From Actinomycetota bacterium (GTDB lineage Bacteria; Actinomycetota; Acidimicrobiia; IMCC26256; PALSA-610), in contig JAUZEI010000637.1 in assembly GCA_030839105.1 (NCBI GenBank), positions 1 through 6,687 of the forward strand: a DNA stretch of 6,687 nucleotides, written 5' to 3'. The notes beneath the pieces are model-generated. The model had not been told where the DNA came from, made no database searches, and was given only the letters and a program-made list of their open reading frames with translations. Position 1 is the stretch's first letter. Each line of letters starts with the position of its first letter. The position numbers and the translations under genes were made by a program. Shown here piece after piece: positions 1 through 5,877 of this stretch.

Positions 1-1049
1 CCCTCGAGGAGTCGGAGTGAGCCGAGATAGTGCTGCTCGGCGAGCACTTCCGTCGGCGCCATGAACGCGCCCTGGTACCCGCCCTGCACCGCGACGAGCA
101 GCGCGGCGAGTGCGACGACGGTCTTGCCCGAGCCGACGTCGCCTTGCAGGAGCCGATGCATCGGTGCGGGTCCCGCGAGGTCATGCGTGATCTCGTCCAG
201 GGCCTGCTTCTGGTCGCCGGTGAGATCGAACGGCAGAGCCGCGATGAACGCGTCGACGAGCGGTCCGTCCACCTCGTGGCGGATCCCCGATTCCTCGGCC
301 TCGAACGCCCGCTTGCGCGCGACCAGGCCGACCTGCATGCGCAGGAACTCGTCGAAGATCAATCGGTTCTTGGCCGCGCCGAGCTCCCCCATCGACTCGG
401 GGCGGTGGATGGCGCGTAGCGCGGTGTCGCGGTCGACGAGGTCGTCACGATCGAGGATGGACTCGTCGAGCGGATCGGCGAAGCCGCGCGCCCGGCACTT
501 GGCGAGCGCATCGGAGACGAGGGCGCGGAGCTGCCAGGTGAAGACCTCGGCCTTGCCCGACTGCGGGTAGACGGGGACGATCACGCCCGTCTTCTCGTCG
601 GCGACACCTGCCCGACCGACGACGTCGACGACGGGGTTCGTCATCTGGCGCTTCCCGCGGTATACGTCGAGCTTGCCGAAGAACGACGCCTCCGTCCCGA
701 CACTCAGCTGCTTCTCGCGCCACGCCTGGTTGAAAAATGTGATCGTCAGCATCGAGCTGCCGTCGTGCACGACGGCCTCGACCAGCGCGCGACCTTGACG
801 CGTACGCCGGCCGTGGATGGTGCGCACCTCGGCGAACACGGTCGCCTCCTCGCCCACCGCCAGGTCGGCGATGTCGATCTTCTTCGTCCGGTCGACCCAG
901 CGGCGCGGATAGTGCTGCAGGAGATCGAGGACGTTGTGCAGCTCCATGTCGGCCAGGCGCTTCTCGAGCGCGGGCCCGACACCCTTCAACCGCTCGAGCG
1001 GGATCTCGCGCAGATCGGCCAGCGTGAGCGGCGGATCACCGGTGGGCAC
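1..1049 (-). CDS. recG: ATP-dependent DNA helicase RecG, N-terminal half (cut by left edge)
   Basis: RecG is a double-stranded DNA translocase that remodels stalled replication forks and Holliday junctions. 349 codons are visible, about half of the usual ~690 residues. The order fits the family: an LKGVGP helix-hairpin-like segment (residues 21-26) and HYPRRWVDR (46-54), then the OB-fold wedge region (about 60-150), then the first helicase domain with LTGDQKQALDEI (276-287), the Walker A motif GDVGSGKT (303-310, K309/T310) and the motif Ia segment APTEVLAEQH (331-340). The DEAD-box-like motif and the second helicase domain lie beyond the left edge. I chose the GTG start because the frame is closed by the stop codon of the upstream DAK2 gene just 6 nt before it, and a GGAG Shine-Dalgarno sits 8 nt upstream, inside the end of that gene. 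Translational coupling with the DAK2 gene is therefore likely. Identification is firm; the C-terminus cannot be assessed. Confidence 0.97.
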   Translation of the reverse strand, partial: MPTGDPPLTLADLREIPLERLKGVGPALEKRLADMELHNVLDLLQHYPRRWVDRTKKIDIADLAVGEEATVFAEVRTIHGRRTRQGRALVEAVVHDGSSMLTITFFNQAWREKQLSVGTEASFFGKLDVYRGKRQMTNPVVDVVGRAGVADEKTGVIVPVYPQSGKAEVFTWQLRALVSDALAKCRARGFADPLDESILDRDDLVDRDTALRAIHRPESMGELGAAKNRLIFDEFLRMQVGLVARKRAFEAEESGIRHEVDGPLVDAFIAALPFDLTGDQKQALDEITHDLAGPAPMHRLLQGDVGSGKTVVALAALLVAVQGGYQGAFMAPTEVLAEQHYLGSLRLLE

Positions 1050-1055
1050 GCCCGT

Positions 1056-2687
1056 TTACTCCACCCCTACCAGGTACGGATAGAGGGGCTGGCCGCCGTC
1101 ATGGAACTCGACCTCGAGGTTCGGGAACGTGTACTCGATGTGCTCACGGATCCGTTCCGTGTCCTTGGCGGCCGCGTCGCAACCGACCAACACGGTGACG
1201 ATCTCGCTGTCGTCGTCGACCAGGACGTCGAGGAGCTTGCACACCGCGTCGGCGGGCGAGCTCGCGGAACCGACCACGCCGTCGCGCGCAAGCGCGATCC
1301 AATCACCGGAGCGAACCTGCTTACCGTCGACCGCGGCGTCGCGTACCGCCTGCGTCACCTCGCCCGTGCGCACGCGACCGAGCGCGTCCTGCATCGCGGC
1401 GGCGTTGTCGTCGACGGTCGCGTTGGGGTCGTACTCGACGAGCGCGGCGAGCGCTTCCGGGACGCTGTGCGTGGCGATCACCGCGATCTGCTTGTCGCTG
1501 AGCGTGTCGACCTGCTTGGCGACCGCCACGATGTTCTTGTTGTTGGGCAAAACGATGACGGAGTCGGCCCGGCACATCTCGACCGCCTCGAGTATCTGCG
1601 CGGTCGAAGGGTTCATCGACTGCCCACCTGCGACGACCTGCTGCACGCCGAGGCTGGTGAGGATGCGCCGGATGCCTTCCCCCACACCGACGGCGACGAC
1701 CGCGGTCGTCACGACGGTCTGGTCGGCGAACTCGTCGAGGTCGGCGAGCACGTCGGCCTCGCGCACCCAACGCTCTTCCTCCACCTGTTCGATCAGGTCG
1801 GTGATGTGGATCTTGCGGGGCCGACCCGCGTCGATCCCGGCTTCCACCGCGCCACCGATGTCGTTGGTGTGGATGTGACAGTTCCAGAGACCGTCGCCGC
1901 CGACGATGACGATCGAGTCGCCGATCGCGCCCCACGTATTGCGGAACGCGGGCATCGTGTCGTCTTCGGCTTCGAGGAGATACATCACCTCGTAGCGCAG
2001 GCTCGACACATCGTCGCCCGAGAGGTGCGCGGTGACGACCGCCGGCGCGTTGACGATCTCGGGTTCCGGGATGGCGCGGCCCGACACGACCTCCAACAGC
2101 GCGGCGAGCAGCAGCGTGAATCCCTTGCCGCCGGCGTCGACGACGCCCGCGTCGCGCAGGGCAGGAAGCAGCGTGGGTGTGCGCTCGACCGACGCGCAGG
2201 CCGCGTCGTACGCGGCTTCGAGCAATGACGAGAGCGTGAGCTCGCCGACGAGCGCCTCGACCGCCTCCGCCGATTCGCGCACGACGGTGAGGATCGTGCC
2301 CTCGACCGGACGCATCACCGCTTGGTACGCGGCGTCGGAACCCTGGCGCAGCCCCGCCCGGAAATCCGTGGCCTCGACCGTCTCGAGCGCCCGGAATCCC
2401 TCGACGAGTCCGCGGAGGATCTGGGACGTGATCACCCCTGAGTTGCCGCGCGCACCCATCAGCGAGCCCCGGCTCACGGCGTGACAGACCTCGTCCATCG
2501 ACTCCGCGGTCCTCAACTCCGCGCTCACCGATTCGAGGGTGAGCGCCATGTTCGTGCCCGTGTCGCCGTCGGGGACGGGATATACGTTGAGCCGGTTCAG
2601 TTCCTCTTGGTGCGCGCGCAGCGCGTCCCGGAACCGGAGCACCGCTTGGCGCAGGTCGGCAGCAGACAAGCAGGTCAGCGTCGGCAT
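1056..2687 (-). CDS. DAK2 domain protein, FakA/YloV type (probable fatty acid kinase ATP-binding subunit)
   Basis: This 543-residue protein belongs to the FakA/YloV family. In Firmicutes FakA phosphorylates fatty acids carried by a FakB partner. Residues 1-200 are a DhaL-type nucleotide-binding domain: NVYPVPDGDTGTNM (34-47, with D40 and D42 as expected metal ligands), GARGNSGVITSQ (78-89), GTIL (130-133) and VVDAGGKGFTLLLAALLE (182-199). The middle domain contains WNCHIHTND (268-276). The C-terminal domain carries GGQSMNPST (354-362) and LPNNKNI (380-386). Length is typical. The middle-domain position that is YCTEF in staphylococcal FakA reads YEVMY here (232-236), so a reported zinc-ligand cysteine appears replaced. 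No fakB is visible nearby, so the fatty acid substrate is inferred from family only. The ATG start gives the usual N-terminus but has no clear Shine-Dalgarno; TACTCT 8 nt upstream suggests a leaderless message. It is followed by recG, as in many Gram-positive genomes. Confidence 0.9.
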   Translation of the reverse strand: MPTLTCLSAADLRQAVLRFRDALRAHQEELNRLNVYPVPDGDTGTNMALTLESVSAELRTAESMDEVCHAVSRGSLMGARGNSGVITSQILRGLVEGFRALETVEATDFRAGLRQGSDAAYQAVMRPVEGTILTVVRESAEAVEALVGELTLSSLLEAAYDAACASVERTPTLLPALRDAGVVDAGGKGFTLLLAALLEVVSGRAIPEPEIVNAPAVVTAHLSGDDVSSLRYEVMYLLEAEDDTMPAFRNTWGAIGDSIVIVGGDGLWNCHIHTNDIGGAVEAGIDAGRPRKIHITDLIEQVEEERWVREADVLADLDEFADQTVVTTAVVAVGVGEGIRRILTSLGVQQVVAGGQSMNPSTAQILEAVEMCRADSVIVLPNNKNIVAVAKQVDTLSDKQIAVIATHSVPEALAALVEYDPNATVDDNAAAMQDALGRVRTGEVTQAVRDAAVDGKQVRSGDWIALARDGVVGSASSPADAVCKLLDVLVDDDSEIVTVLVGCDAAAKDTERIREHIEYTFPNLEVEFHDGGQPLYPYLVGVE

Positions 2688-2695
2688 CGGGCGTC

Positions 2696-2701
2696 AGAGT
2701 A
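2696..2701 (-). promoter_or_regulatory. Candidate -10 element for a leaderless DAK2-recG transcript
   Basis: On the minus strand TACTCT fits the actinobacterial TANNNT -10 pattern. Only 8 nt separate it from the ATG of the DAK2 gene, so transcription would start at or next to the start codon. The region before that ATG lacks a purine-rich Shine-Dalgarno, which agrees with a leaderless message. I see no good -35 hexamer at 17-18 nt. This is inference from pattern and spacing. Confidence 0.4.
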
Positions 2702-2707
2702 CCGGGG

Positions 2708-2716
2708 TGCTAGCCT
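2708..2716 (+). promoter_or_regulatory. Candidate extended -10 promoter for rpmB
   Basis: TGC followed by TAGCCT forms an extended -10 element (TGn-TANNNT) on the plus strand. It lies in the 71-bp gap between the divergent DAK2 and rpmB genes. Transcription would start near 2723, giving a leader of about 36 nt that contains the rpmB Shine-Dalgarno. No -35 hexamer is recognisable, which is acceptable for extended -10 promoters. The two divergent promoters would be about 10 bp apart, so they could compete. Confidence 0.4.
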
Positions 2717-2742
2717 TTTCGTGCTCTACAGACGCTCGATCC

Positions 2743-2749
2743 AAAGGTG
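2743..2749 (+). promoter_or_regulatory. Shine-Dalgarno of rpmB, deciding the start
   Basis: AAAGGTG lies 9 nt before the ATG at 2759. An in-frame GTG at 2747 overlaps this site and has no ribosome binding site of its own, so it would be a poor start. The ATG gives an N-terminus of MSSVCDVC, matching the family. Confidence 0.6.
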
Positions 2750-2758
2750 CTCCGGACA

Positions 2759-2947
2759 ATGTCCTCTGTTTGCGACGTGTGTGCCAAGAAGCCGATCTTC
2801 GGCATGAGTGTCAGCCACTCCCACCGTCGTACCAAGCGCCGCTGGAACCCGAACATCCAACGGGTACGGGCGATCGTGAACGGCACGCCCAAGCGCGTGA
2901 ACGTCTGCACGTCATGCCTGAAGGCGGGCAAGGTCGTCAAGGCCTAG
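2759..2947 (+). CDS. rpmB: Large ribosomal subunit protein bL28 (zinc-binding C+ form)
   Basis: L28 is a small, basic structural protein of the 50S subunit. The 62 residues carry the family core SVSHSHRRTKRRWNPNIQ (residues 17-34) and two CxxC pairs, C5/C8 and C50/C53, which form the zinc ribbon of the C+ type of L28. Paralogues that lack the cysteines are often induced under zinc starvation; this one keeps all four and so is likely the standard copy. Length is normal for actinobacterial L28. The ATG start is preferred over an in-frame GTG four codons upstream because it follows AAAGGTG at good spacing. It is divergent from the DAK2-recG pair and is followed after 58 bp by a small cold-shock-like gene on the same strand, with no clear terminator between them. 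Confidence 0.96.
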   Translation: MSSVCDVCAKKPIFGMSVSHSHRRTKRRWNPNIQRVRAIVNGTPKRVNVCTSCLKAGKVVKA

Positions 2948-3005
2948 GTCGTCGGCCCGGCACGGCAACGGCGCGGCATCACGAGCGCGAAGCATCGGGA
3001 GCGAC

Positions 3006-3233
3006 ATGCAAGGCACCGTGAAGATGTACGACCCGGCCACGCGCGAAGGAATCGTCGTGCTCGACGTAGATCGGTCGGAGCTCGTGCTCGCGACCGACGC
3101 CCTGCAAGGATCGCTGTTCCGGATGCTCCGCCAGGGCCAGCGGATCATCTTCGACCTCGATGTCGACGGCCACGCCACGCACGTGCGCACCGGTTCCGAG
3201 GTCGACCTCGGAATCCCCACCGCGGACATTTAG
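3006..3233 (+). CDS. Small protein resembling a diverged cold-shock (OB-fold) domain
   Basis: This 75-residue protein is not an obvious member of a named family, but it lines up by eye with CspA over nearly its whole length. It starts MQGTVK, has DALQGSLFRML (residues 31-41), then QGQRIIFDLD (43-52) and ATHVR (57-61), matching the CspA pattern of QGTVK, AIQG-GFR-L, EGQ-V-F and ATNVR. The two RNA-binding motifs are changed: the KGFGFI motif reads REGIVV (13-18) and the VFVHF motif reads LVLAT (26-30). The base-stacking aromatic residues are thus mostly lost; only Y8 remains in the KWF position. The tail SEVDLGIP (63-70) extends past the normal end. GGGAG lies 4 nt before the ATG. It probably shares a transcript with rpmB, which suggests a role linked to ribosomes or translation. 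The fold is inferred; the function is unknown. Confidence 0.8.
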   Translation: MQGTVKMYDPATREGIVVLDVDRSELVLATDALQGSLFRMLRQGQRIIFDLDVDGHATHVRTGSEVDLGIPTADI

Positions 3234-3280
3234 CAGTTCGGATCTAGAGCTTCGCCTGGGGGCTTCACGGGCGCGGCGCG

Positions 3281-3559
3281 TCAATAGCGGCGGCGGCGGC
3301 CTCGGACGCCGCGACCCGACACGAGTCCGACGAGGGCGAGCAGCACCACCGCGCCGACGAACGCGACGAAGATCGAGCGCAGTCCGAAGTCGCCGATCCC
3401 TTCGTCGCCGGCCGCATTGAACAGTGACCCGCCGATCAGGCCGCCCACCACACCGACGACGATGGTGCCGAGGCAGCCGAGATTCCAGCCGCCACCCGTG
3501 ACGGCGCGGGCCAGGGCGCCGGCGACGAAGCCGACGACGATCCACCCGACCAGGTTCAC
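3281..3559 (-). CDS. GlsB/YeaQ/YmgE-type small membrane protein (transglycosylase-associated)
   Basis: This 92-residue protein belongs to the GlsB/YeaQ/YmgE family of small integral membrane proteins, often induced by stress; their biochemical role is unclear. The start MNLVGWIVVGFVAGALAR is typical of the family. Three hydrophobic segments are visible: about residues 3-20, 29-48 (glycine-rich, GTIVVGVVGGLIGG) and 61-81. The last stretch, GVRGRRRRY, is strongly basic and probably cytoplasmic. The GTG start gives the normal N-terminus but has no evident Shine-Dalgarno. It begins only 24 bp after the stop of pckG on the same strand, so it is probably read from the pckG transcript. It ends 47 bp from the convergent cold-shock-like gene. 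The family assignment is good; a functional link to PckG is not shown. Confidence 0.88.
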   Translation of the reverse strand: MNLVGWIVVGFVAGALARAVTGGGWNLGCLGTIVVGVVGGLIGGSLFNAAGDEGIGDFGLRSIFVAFVGAVVLLALVGLVSGRGVRGRRRRY

Positions 3560-3583
3560 GGCGGCGCGTTCAGGGGTCGGTCC

Positions 3584-5395
3584 CTATTCGGCGAGGCGCT
3601 TGGCGAGAGCGTCGAGCTCGTCGTGCAGGGCGGTGGGGAGCCGGTCCCCGAACTTCGCGTAGTGCTCCTCGATCAGGGGGAGCTCGGCGCGCCATTCGTC
3701 CTCGTCGACCGAAAGCAACTCGGCGAGGGCACCCGGCGCGAGCTGGAGTCCCCCGGTGGGAAGCGCGTCGGCGCTCGGCAGCCGCCCGATCGCGGTGTCG
3801 CGTGCCGCGGCGTCGTGCGCGCACCGTGCGAACACCCAGGCCAGGACCCGACTGTTCTCGCCGTAGCCCGGCCAGAGGAACTTGCCGTCGGCGTCCTTAC
3901 GGAACCAGTTGACGTAGAACAGCTTGGGCAGCTTGTCGGCGTCGGCCGATTCGCCCATCTTCAACCAGTGGCCGAAGTAGTCGCCCATGTTGTAACCGCA
4001 GAACGGCACCATCGCGAAGGGGTCGCGCCGCAGGTTGCCGACCGCGCCGGCCGCAGCCGCAGTCGTCTCCGAACCCATGATGGAACCGAGGAACACGCCG
4101 TGCTGCCAGTTGTAGGCCTCGGTCACGAGCGGCACGGTGCTCCGGCGCCGCCCTCCGAAGAGGATGGCCGAGATCGGCACACCCTTCGGGTCTTCCCACT
4201 CGGGCGCGACGCACGGCACCTGCGAGAGCGGCGCGGTGAAGCGACTGTTGGGATGCGCGGCCGGGGCCTCGGACGCGGGCGTCCAGTCGTTGCCCTTCCA
4301 GTCGGTGCAGTGCGCGGGCGGGTCGGGGGTCATGCCCTCCCACCACACGTCGCCGTCGTCGGTGAGCGCCACGTTCGTGAAGACGGTGTTGCGCGTGAGC
4401 GCGGCGACCGCGTTCGCGTTCGTGTCGAGACCCGTACCGGGCGCGACGCCGAACATCCCGTATTCGGGGTTGATCGCGTACAGCCGGCCGTCGGCGCCGA
4501 ACTTCATCCAGCAGATGTCGTCGCCGACCGTCTCGGCCTTCCAGCCGGGCAGCGTCGGGACGAGCATTGCGAGGTTCGTCTTGCCGCACGCGCTCGGAAA
4601 CGCGGCCGCGACGAAACGCACGTCGCCCTGCGGACTCGTCAACTTGAGGATGAGCATGTGCTCGGCGAGCCAACCCTCGTCGCGCGCCATGACGCTCGCG
4701 ATGCGCAGCGCGAAGCACTTCTTGCCGAGCAGCGCGTTGCCGCCGTAACCCGATCCGTACGACTGGATCTCACGCGTCTCGGGGAAGTGCACGATGAACT
4801 TGTGCTCGTTGTTGCACGGCCACGGCACGTCGGGCTGACCGGGCTCGAGCGGCATCCCGACGGAGTGCACGCACGGAACGAACTCGCCGTCGGCGCCCAG
4901 CACGTCGAGCGCGCCTTTGCCCATGCGTGTCATCGTGCGCATGCTCGCCGCGACGTACGCGGAGTCGGTGAGCTCGACGCCGATGTGCGCGATCGGCGAA
5001 CCGAGCGGACCCATCGAGAACGGCACCACGTACAGCGTGCGTCCACGCATCGCACCGGCGAAGAGTGCGAGCATCTCCTGACGCATCTCGGACGGATCGC
5101 GCCAGTGATTGGTGGGTCCCGCGTCGATCTCGCGTTCGCTGCAGATGAACGTGCGGTCCTCGACCCGGGCGACATCACCCGGATCACTGCGCGCGTAAAA
5201 ACTGTTCGGCCGCTTCGCCGGGTCGAGGGGCGTGAACGTGCCGGACGCGGCCAGCTGCGCGCACAAGTTGGCGTATTCCTCTTCCGAACCGTCGCACCAG
5301 TACACCGATTCGGGCTGCAGTATCGAGGCCCAGCCCTCGACCCATTCGAGCAGCTTGCGGTTGGCGGTCGGCACGGTCTCGGGCGTGGAAGCCAT
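3584..5395 (-). CDS. pckG: Phosphoenolpyruvate carboxykinase (GTP), EC 4.1.1.32
   Basis: PckG interconverts oxaloacetate + GTP and phosphoenolpyruvate + GDP + CO2, the entry step of gluconeogenesis and in some actinobacteria an anaplerotic step. It is cytosolic and metal-dependent. The 603 residues match the GTP class along the whole length. Visible sites are [14 protein letters not shown] (214-227, substrate loop and a metal-binding lysine), H246 (metal ligand in AEHMLILKL), the P-loop FPSACGKTN (266-274) with the active-site cysteine C270, the metal-binding GDD (291-293), FGVAPGT (315-321) and ILFGGRRRS (411-419). No key residue is missing. The frame stays open for 22 more codons to an ATG at 5461, but that extension ([15 protein letters not shown]) is unlike the family, while [20 protein letters not shown] begins where mycobacterial PckG begins. 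No Shine-Dalgarno precedes the chosen ATG; TACCCT 9 nt upstream suggests a leaderless message. glsB-type gene follows after 24 bp. Confidence 0.97.
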   Translation of the reverse strand: MASTPETVPTANRKLLEWVEGWASILQPESVYWCDGSEEEYANLCAQLAASGTFTPLDPAKRPNSFYARSDPGDVARVEDRTFICSEREIDAGPTNHWRDPSEMRQEMLALFAGAMRGRTLYVVPFSMGPLGSPIAHIGVELTDSAYVAASMRTMTRMGKGALDVLGADGEFVPCVHSVGMPLEPGQPDVPWPCNNEHKFIVHFPETREIQSYGSGYGGNALLGKKCFALRIASVMARDEGWLAEHMLILKLTSPQGDVRFVAAAFPSACGKTNLAMLVPTLPGWKAETVGDDICWMKFGADGRLYAINPEYGMFGVAPGTGLDTNANAVAALTRNTVFTNVALTDDGDVWWEGMTPDPPAHCTDWKGNDWTPASEAPAAHPNSRFTAPLSQVPCVAPEWEDPKGVPISAILFGGRRRSTVPLVTEAYNWQHGVFLGSIMGSETTAAAAGAVGNLRRDPFAMVPFCGYNMGDYFGHWLKMGESADADKLPKLFYVNWFRKDADGKFLWPGYGENSRVLAWVFARCAHDAAARDTAIGRLPSADALPTGGLQLAPGALAELLSVDEDEWRAELPLIEEHYAKFGDRLPTALHDELDALAKRLAE

Positions 5396-5404
5396 AGACG
5401 AGTA

Positions 5405-5410
5405 AGGGTA
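5405..5410 (-). promoter_or_regulatory. Candidate -10 element for a near-leaderless pckG transcript
   Basis: TACCCT on the minus strand fits TANNNT and lies 9 nt from the pckG ATG, so transcription would begin at or just before the start codon. A loose -35 match, TTTACG, sits about 19 nt further upstream, which is longer than usual. There is no Shine-Dalgarno between this element and the ATG. The call rests on pattern and spacing only. Confidence 0.35.
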
Positions 5411-5424
5411 GGCCGCACCACGGT

Positions 5425-5472
5425 CCCGGCGTAAACCGCACCTCAGATTCGCCGGGGACATTGCCCGGCGAA
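5425..5472 (-). promoter_or_regulatory. Overlapping inverted repeats between the AsnC-type gene and pckG
   Basis: The 83-bp gap upstream of pckG holds three related arms. TTCGCCGGG (5448-5456) and CCCGGCGAA (5464-5472) form a perfect 9-bp stem with a 7-nt loop, starting 6 nt after the stop of the AsnC-type gene. A third arm, CCCGGCG at 5425-5431, can pair instead with 7 bp of the first (5448-5456) across a 16-nt loop. The two hairpins exclude each other. No T-run follows either stem, so a classical terminator is not supported. It could be a terminator without a U-tract for the AsnC-type gene, an attenuator-like switch on read-through RNA, or DNA operator repeats for a regulator of pckG. The repeats are directly visible; the role is inferred. 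Confidence 0.5.
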
Positions 5473-5478
5473 AACGGC

Positions 5479-5715
5479 CTATAGGTGGACGACCGGACAG
5501 GTCAACGTGCGGGTGATCCCGTCGACAAGCTGGACCTGTGACACGACCATCTTGCCGAGCTCGTCGATCGACGAGGCCTCGGCGCGCAGGATCACGTCAT
5601 ACGGCCCCGTCACATCGTCCGCCTGCACCACTCCGGCGAGCGCCCGGCACGACTCGACGACAGCCGAGGCCTTCCCGACCTCGGTCTGGATCAGGATGTA
5701 CGCGCTGACGGCCAT
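5479..5715 (-). CDS. Stand-alone Lrp/AsnC ligand-binding (RAM) domain protein
   Basis: This 78-residue protein is only the C-terminal sensor domain of Lrp/AsnC regulators; it has no helix-turn-helix. Full-length Lrp proteins are about 150 residues. The domain shows the expected pattern: a first strand [12 protein letters not shown] (5-16), the ligand-loop motif [13 protein letters not shown] (35-47, with G37, Y39 and D40) and the end [11 protein letters not shown] (66-76). Such domains bind small molecules, often amino acids, and form dimers or larger rings. Single-domain versions are well known in actinobacteria near ddl and thiL, but I know of no firmly established function. The start is supported by GAGGAG 5 nt before the ATG. 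It lies 162 bp after ddl on the same strand, with a candidate promoter in between, and pckG follows 83 bp downstream. Direct DNA binding is unlikely; it may modulate a full-length Lrp partner. Confidence 0.92.
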   Translation of the reverse strand: MAVSAYILIQTEVGKASAVVESCRALAGVVQADDVTGPYDVILRAEASSIDELGKMVVSQVQLVDGITRTLTCPVVHL

Positions 5716-5720
5716 ACCAA

Positions 5721-5767
5721 CTCCTCGGGACGCTCCTCGGACGAGCTCCTCGGAAACGAGGCCTCGG
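5721..5767 (-). repeat. Three CCGAGGAG direct repeats plus a palindrome in the leader of the AsnC-type gene
   Basis: On the minus strand CCGAGGAG occurs at 5746-5753, 5733-5740 and 5721-5728, spaced 13 and 12 bp; a partial CCGAGG is at 5762-5767. The copy at 5721-5728 is the Shine-Dalgarno of the AsnC-type gene. The first full copy also forms a hairpin with CCTCG at 5757-5761 (5-bp stem, 4-nt loop), and that arm belongs to the perfect palindrome CGAGGCCTCG (5757-5766). The single CCTCG arm could pair with any copy, including the real ribosome binding site. Repeats are seen directly; a control role is inferred. Confidence 0.6.
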
Positions 5768-5779
5768 CGACGCGCTCGA

Positions 5780-5785
5780 ATCGTA
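5780..5785 (-). promoter_or_regulatory. Candidate -10 element for the AsnC-type gene
   Basis: TACGAT on the minus strand fits TANNNT. It would give a leader of roughly 55-60 nt that contains all the CCGAGGAG repeats. It sits within a short imperfectly isolated inverted repeat, ATCG-GTA-CGAT. The -35 position has only a weak match (CTGTCG at about 17 nt). Confidence 0.3.
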
Positions 5786-5823
5786 CCGATATACCTCAGG
5801 AGCGACAGCGGAGCCTGCGGGAG

Positions 5824-5841
5824 ACAAAGGCCGTCGCGGCC
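5824..5841 (-). terminator. Candidate weak intrinsic terminator after ddl
   Basis: Read on the minus strand, GGCCG-CGA-CGGCC makes a perfect 5-bp GC stem with a 3-nt loop, followed by TTTGT. It begins about 36 nt after the ddl stop codon. The stem is short and the T-run is interrupted, so termination may be partial. Its place between ddl and the candidate promoter of the next gene supports the call. Confidence 0.35.
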
Positions 5842-5877
5842 GAGCCGAGGAAAAGCAGGCGAAGCGCTAGCGACCCA

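Noticed and set aside
61..570. Plus-strand open frames over recG
   Set aside because: The minus-strand frame reads as RecG with Walker A and wedge-domain motifs throughout, so the overlapping plus-strand frames are shadows.
765..2228. A 487-codon open frame on the plus strand opposite the DAK2 gene and the recG start
   Set aside because: It crosses two firmly identified minus-strand genes and encodes a biased Asp/Arg/Val-rich product. It is a shadow of the codon bias.
2747..2758. GTG start four codons upstream for rpmB
   Set aside because: It overlaps the Shine-Dalgarno AAAGGTG of the ATG at 2759 and adds residues (MLRT) not seen in the family.
2948..3005. Possible small RNA or terminator between rpmB and the cold-shock-like gene
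   Set aside because: The 58 bp are GC-rich with scattered GGC/GCC but give no stable stem followed by T residues, and the downstream gene has its own Shine-Dalgarno here.
3234..3280. Possible bidirectional terminator between the convergent cold-shock-like and GlsB-type genes
   Set aside because: I looked for a stem with a T-run on either strand in these 47 bp and found no convincing hairpin.
3281..3300. Run of GCG/GGC triplets at the end of the GlsB-type gene
   Set aside because: It encodes the arginine-rich tail (RRRR) and is explained by codon use; it is too short to call a microsatellite.
3623..5434. A 603-codon open frame on the plus strand opposite pckG
   Set aside because: It mirrors pckG exactly in extent, its product is a low-complexity Arg/Val/His-rich sequence with no family features, and such antisense frames are expected in high-GC genes with G/C-rich third positions.
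5396..5461. N-terminal extension of pckG from an upstream ATG
   Set aside because: The extra 22 residues do not resemble PckG N-termini, no ribosome binding site precedes that ATG, and the region holds inverted repeats and a candidate promoter.
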